A stretch of DNA of 8,738 nt from Myxococcales bacterium (lineage in GTDB: Bacteria > Myxococcota_A > UBA9160 > SMWR01). The position numbers and the translations under genes were made by a program. Shown here one piece after another: positions 5,515 to 8,738 of the stretch; the first letter of the stretch is position 1, and every line of letters starts with the position of its first letter. The stretch covers positions 1-8,738 of the forward strand of contig JACZXC010000102.1 of the NCBI GenBank assembly GCA_022571825.1, in the 5' to 3' direction. The notes beneath the pieces were generated by a model that was given only the letters and a program-made list of their open reading frames with translations, was not told the DNA's origin and did no database searches.

Positions 5515-6668
5515 CGTTTCCGTGAAAATTTAGCGAGTTCGCCGACGTTCGGCCCCTCGCGGGCGTCTCGCAACCGACCGTGGATGTGCACGTCATCGGC
5601 GAGGCGCCGGATGCGAATCTCGGTGAGTTCGGGTCCGTTCGCCAGTTTTTTGAGCCCCAGAGGCCCCAGAGCCGGTCGGCCGTCAGCTCCGATCAGCTTA
5701 GGGGACACGAACCAATGAATTTCGTCCACGAGTCTCCGGCGCAACAACGCCGCACCCAGTCCGCCGCCACCGTCCACGAGAATTTCCGTGAGCCCGGCGC
5801 GGCCCAGCGCGACCAGCGCCCGGCGAAGATCGAGATGCCCCCCGCGGGCGGGGATCTCGAAGAGCCGCGCCCCGGTGGAAGCCACGGATCGGCGGCGGGC
5901 AGCCGACGCATCCCGCGCGCACAGAATCCAAGCGGGAGCCTCTTCGATTCGGTACAGGCGCGCAGACGTGGGAACCCGAAGCCGTGAGTCGACCAGAACC
6001 CGTACGGGCCGATGCACCACCCGTTGGCCCCGTCGGGCCGTGAGCTCCGGATCGTCGGCGAGGACAGTGGCGGACCCCACCGCAATCGCGTCGACGCATG
6101 CGCGCAATCGGTGGACGACGGCGCGTGCGGACTCTCCGGTGATCCAACGCGACTCGCCGCCGGCGGTCGCGATCCGTCCGTCCAGCGAGCTCGCGAGCTT
6201 GAGTGTCACGAACGGACGGCCCCGGGCGCACACCGAAAGGAAGCCGCGGTGCTGCTCGCGACACTCGTTCTCGAGAATCCCCACGTCCGTAGCAATTCCG
6301 GCACGGCGCAGCCGTCGGATCCCTCGACCGGACACCGCCGGATGTGGATCGACGTGCCCCAGGTACACTGCGCACAGGCCCGCGGCGGCCACTCGGTCGG
6401 CGCAGGGGCCGGTGCGCCCGACGTGACAGCAGGGTTCCAGCGTGACGGCGAGGGAGGCGCCGCGCACGAGATTCTCACCATGCCGGCGCAACGCTTGATC
6501 GAGGGCCACGATTTCCGCGTGTGGGCCACCCGCCGGCCGCGTGTAGCCGCGACCGAGGACCCGGTCGCCGCGGTAGACAACCGCGCCCACGGGGGGATTC
6601 GGGAAGCTTCGGCCCAGGGCGCGTCGCGCCTGGGCCAAGGCGCGCCGCATCGCGGCCTCGGGGCTCAT
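5511..6668 (-). CDS. ribD: bifunctional riboflavin deaminase/reductase RibD
   Basis: This 385-residue protein is the two-domain RibD. The N-terminal CMP/dCMP-deaminase-type zinc domain (about 1-145) has GPHAE (His50, catalytic Glu52) and TLEPCCHVGRTGPC (zinc ligands Cys80 and Cys89). The C-terminal DHFR-like reductase domain (about 150-370) shows RPFVTLKLASSLDGRIAT (151-168), WITGESARAVVHRLRA, DAIAVGSATVLADDPELTAR and the NADPH-binding ILVDGGGGLGAALL (296-309). It deaminates the GTP-derived pyrimidine and then reduces the ribosyl side chain, making the precursor of the RibH substrate. The ATG at 6666-6668 overlaps the nrdR stop as ATGA and begins the conserved domain. An in-frame extension to 7052 lies inside nrdR and is unrelated sequence. 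Length is normal for the family. There is no FMN riboswitch, because no leader precedes it. Confidence 0.95.
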   Translation of the reverse strand: MSPEAAMRRALAQARRALGRSFPNPPVGAVVYRGDRVLGRGYTRPAGGPHAEIVALDQALRRHGENLVRGASLAVTLEPCCHVGRTGPCADRVAAAGLCAVYLGHVDPHPAVSGRGIRRLRRAGIATDVGILENECREQHRGFLSVCARGRPFVTLKLASSLDGRIATAGGESRWITGESARAVVHRLRACVDAIAVGSATVLADDPELTARRGQRVVHRPVRVLVDSRLRVPTSARLYRIEEAPAWILCARDASAARRRSVASTGARLFEIPARGGHLDLRRALVALGRAGLTEILVDGGGGLGAALLRRRLVDEIHWFVSPKLIGADGRPALGPLGLKKLANGPELTEIRIRRLADDVHIHGRLRDAREGPNVGELAKFSRKR

Positions 6669-7141
6669 CGGTCCGGGCCGCCTCTCCGCTTCGTGTTCGC
6701 GACCGAAGCAAAGAAGTTCGAGTAGTCTTCCGCCCCCTGGAAGTCGAGGAACACCGAAGCAAAGCGCGCGGCTGCCAGGACGTCGAGCTCGATGAGCCCC
6801 TCCATCACGCGCTCCCCTATCACCTGACTCGTCACCTCCCTCCCCCCGAACTCCTGCAGCTGGCGCTCGACTCGGTCGAAGAGCCGCTCCAGCACGTCCG
6901 CGCTGACCGGACGCTTCTCGCAGGCTTTCTGCACCGCGGCGATCAATTTCTGCCGCTGATACTCCTCGCGGCGTCCATCGCGTTTGACGACCTTGGGCAT
7001 CACGCCGTCGATGCGTTCGCGGGTCGTGAAGCGGCGGCCGCACTCGAGGCATTCACGGCGTCGGCGGATTTCCGAACCCTCGCGACCCAGCCGTGAGTCG
7101 ATGACCCGGTTGGTCGAATCGGAGCAGTAGGGGCAGCGCAC
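6665..7141 (-). CDS. nrdR: transcriptional repressor NrdR
   Basis: This 158-residue protein is NrdR, which represses ribonucleotide reductase genes in response to the ATP/dATP balance. An N-terminal zinc ribbon is formed by Cys3, Cys6, Cys31 and Cys34 (MRCPYC and ECLECGRRF). An ATP-cone domain (about 49-139) begins MPKVVKRDGRREEYQRQKL and ends in RFASVFLDF near a GAEDYSNF segment. The usual aromatic in the [VA]AYVRFAS stretch is replaced here (LAAARFAS). The start is GTG, placed by the conserved MRCPYC beginning. It is 3 bp after the glyA stop with no strong Shine-Dalgarno, so it probably depends on translation of the fusion gene upstream. Its last codons overlap ribD. No candidate NrdR box or nrd structural gene is in the window, so its targets lie elsewhere. 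Linkage of nrdR to ribD is widespread. Confidence 0.96.
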   Translation of the reverse strand: MRCPYCSDSTNRVIDSRLGREGSEIRRRRECLECGRRFTTRERIDGVMPKVVKRDGRREEYQRQKLIAAVQKACEKRPVSADVLERLFDRVERQLQEFGGREVTSQVIGERVMEGLIELDVLAAARFASVFLDFQGAEDYSNFFASVANTKRRGGPDR

Positions 7142-7144
7142 GGC

Positions 7145-8738
7145 TCAGGCGGGATCGTCATCCCAGCGGGCCGGATACAGGGGGAAGCGCCTGCAAAGCG
7201 CCTCCACCTCGCCGCGAACTGCATCCAACGTTTCCAAATCGCCGGGTCGTTCGAGGGCGCGCGAGATCAGCCCCGCGACCTCTCTCATCTCCGGTTCGCG
7301 CATGCCGCGGGTCGTCAGTGCCGGCGTTCCGATGCGAACGCCGCTGGTCACGGCGGGCTTCCTGGGATCGAACGGCACCATGTTCTTGTTCGCGGTGATC
7401 CCCGCGCGTTCCAGAGCGATTTGGGCGGCCTTCCCGGTGATGTCCCGGTCCACCAGAGAGAGCAAGAACAGGTGTGTGTCGGTTCCCCCGGAGACCACCG
7501 ACAGGCCGGACGCGATCACCGCCTCGGCCAGAACCCTCGCATTCGACTGGACTTGGGCGCAGTAGCTGCGAAAGGCGGGTGAGCGCGCCTCGCGAAGGGC
7601 CACGGCCTTTGCAGCGATCACGTGCATCAGGGGTCCGCCTTGCCCGCCCGGAAAGACCGCGCTGTCGATCTTCTTGGCGAACTCCGCGTCGCAGAGGATC
7701 AGCCCGCCCCGGGGCCCTCGCAGCGTCTTGTGAGTGGTCGTTGTGACGATCTGGGCCTGGCCAATCGGCGACGGATGCAGGTCGCTGACGACGAGACCCG
7801 CGATGTGAGCGATGTCGGCGAACAGAAGCGCGCCCACTTCGTCGGCGATCGATCGAAACGCGGAAAAATCCAGGGTGCGCGAGTAGGCCGTGGTTCCGCA
7901 CTGGATCAGCTTCGGACGCTGGTCGAGGGCCAACTTCCGGATTTCGTCGTAGTCGATCCGCTCCGAGTCCCGCCTCACCCCGTAGGGAACGATCCGGTAG
8001 AGCTTTCCCGAGAAGTTCACCGGGCTCCCATGGGTGAGGTGACCGCCGTGATCGAGGTTCATGGCCAGGATCGTGTCGCCGACCTCGAGAACCGCGCGAT
8101 AGACGGCTTCGTTGGCCTGGGATCCCGAATGGGGCTGCACGTTGACGTGCTCGGCCCCGAACAGCTCTCGAGCGCGCTCGATGGCCAGCTCCTCGACGCC
8201 GTCCACCACCGCGCAGCCACCGTAGTAGCGCCGTCCGGGATAACCCTCAGCGTACTTGTTGGTGAGCACCGAGCCGGTCGCCTCCAGCACGGCCTCGGAC
8301 ACGAAGTTCTCCGAGGCGATGAGCTCGAGGGACAACGCCTGACGGCGCGCCTCCTGTCGCAGCAATCCGGCGATCTCCGGATCGACCTCGTCCAGACTCG
8401 GGTCCCGGGTCCGCGGCGCCGCCTGACCAAAAGCCTCGGAGCGCGTCAGTTGATCGATCATGGCGATCCGACGCGCGTGGCGCCCGCCCTCGAATGGCGT
8501 GTCGAGCCAGGTCGTCACGATGGGCCAAGCGCGCTCCGCATCGAACCGGTCGCCGGCCAGCGCCAACACGTTCGCATCGTTGTGACGCCGCGCCAGAGCG
8601 GCTGACTCCCGATCCTCGACCAAGGCGGCGCGAACCCGCGGGAATCGGTTCGCCGTGTACATCACGCCCAGACCGGATCCGCAGATCACGATCGCCCGCT
8701 CCGCCTTGCCCTCGGAAACCGCCCGTGCGGCGGGAGCC
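7145..8738 (-). CDS. RpiB-SHMT fusion (5' end outside window)
   Basis: One uninterrupted frame runs from the window edge to the TGA at 7145-7147, giving 530 visible residues. Visible residues 1-100 are the C-terminal part of ribose-5-phosphate isomerase B: VICGSGLG with the catalytic-type Cys19, ALVEDRESAALARRHNDANVL with the conserved His-Asn-Asp at 52-54, and TPFEGGRHARRI (80-91). Residues about 112-530 are a full-length serine hydroxymethyltransferase: LELIASEN (137-144), YAEGYPGRRYYGG, a PHSGSQAN segment, DIAHIAGLV, and VTTTTHKTLRGPRGG with the PLP-binding Lys337. RpiB interconverts ribose 5- and ribulose 5-phosphate. SHMT makes glycine and methylene-tetrahydrofolate from serine. The RpiB N-terminal part of about 50 residues is off-window. 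No stop or frame change lies between the halves. An internal ATG at 8459-8461 could yield free SHMT. rpiB and glyA are neighbours in many genomes, so fusion by stop-codon loss is plausible. Confidence 0.9.
   Translation of the reverse strand, partial: APAARAVSEGKAERAIVICGSGLGVMYTANRFPRVRAALVEDRESAALARRHNDANVLALAGDRFDAERAWPIVTTWLDTPFEGGRHARRIAMIDQLTRSEAFGQAAPRTRDPSLDEVDPEIAGLLRQEARRQALSLELIASENFVSEAVLEATGSVLTNKYAEGYPGRRYYGGCAVVDGVEELAIERARELFGAEHVNVQPHSGSQANEAVYRAVLEVGDTILAMNLDHGGHLTHGSPVNFSGKLYRIVPYGVRRDSERIDYDEIRKLALDQRPKLIQCGTTAYSRTLDFSAFRSIADEVGALLFADIAHIAGLVVSDLHPSPIGQAQIVTTTTHKTLRGPRGGLILCDAEFAKKIDSAVFPGGQGGPLMHVIAAKAVALREARSPAFRSYCAQVQSNARVLAEAVIASGLSVVSGGTDTHLFLLSLVDRDITGKAAQIALERAGITANKNMVPFDPRKPAVTSGVRIGTPALTTRGMREPEMREVAGLISRALERPGDLETLDAVRGEVEALCRRFPLYPARWDDDPA

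Noticed and set aside
6669..7052. In-frame 128-residue N-terminal extension of RibD.
   Set aside because: It lies inside nrdR in another frame and reads as Arg/Gly-rich noise. The conserved RibD domain begins at the ATG that overlaps the nrdR stop.
6665..7147. Looked for an FMN riboswitch ahead of ribD.
   Set aside because: There is no non-coding leader: ribD overlaps nrdR, which is 3 bp from glyA. Any such element would have to be upstream of the window.
7622..8605. A 327-codon plus-strand open frame opposite the RpiB-SHMT fusion.
   Set aside because: The opposite strand encodes unmistakable SHMT and RpiB motifs. The plus-strand product shows no family pattern.

Overview
This is a GC-rich bacterial chromosome segment in which every convincing gene lies on the minus strand. 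In transcription order it runs from high to low coordinates. The gene content (a DUF4388/PATAN protein, a CheA of the kind common in deltaproteobacteria-like lineages, and glyA-nrdR-rib-nusB synteny) suggests Desulfobacterota, Myxococcota, Binatota or a relative. That placement is inferred from gene families and gene order only; nothing here fixes the taxon.

The first module (about 8738 to 3906) is a compact housekeeping operon. It holds the 3' part of an in-frame rpiB-glyA fusion (ribose-5-phosphate isomerase B joined to serine hydroxymethyltransferase), nrdR (ribonucleotide reductase repressor), ribD, ribH, nusB, and a small protein that looks like the N-terminal domain of M17 leucyl aminopeptidases without its catalytic domain. 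The glyA-nrdR gap is 3 bp. The next four junctions (nrdR/ribD, ribD/ribH, ribH/nusB, nusB/M17-N) are all 4-nt ATGA or GTGA overlaps, so translation is probably coupled. The genes share a theme: pentose phosphate and one-carbon supply, control of deoxynucleotide synthesis, and riboflavin synthesis. ribE (riboflavin synthase) and ribBA are absent from the run, so the pathway must be completed elsewhere.

A non-coding gap of about 193 bp (3713-3905), rich in inverted repeats, separates this from a second, chemosensory-type module. That module holds a DUF4388/PATAN protein with a C-terminal receiver-like domain lacking its phospho-acceptor Asp, then a 159-bp gap with a hairpin and a weak sigma-28-like promoter candidate, then a CheY-like single-domain response regulator and a full-length CheA-type histidine kinase spaced 6 bp apart. 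No CheW, CheR, CheB or receptor gene is in the window, so the signal and output are unknown.

The points most worth a second look are the RpiB-SHMT fusion, the stand-alone M17 N-terminal domain protein ending the rib-nusB operon, and the PATAN/pseudo-receiver protein beside the CheY-CheA pair. I see no mobile elements, CRISPR arrays, rRNA or convincing tRNA genes.
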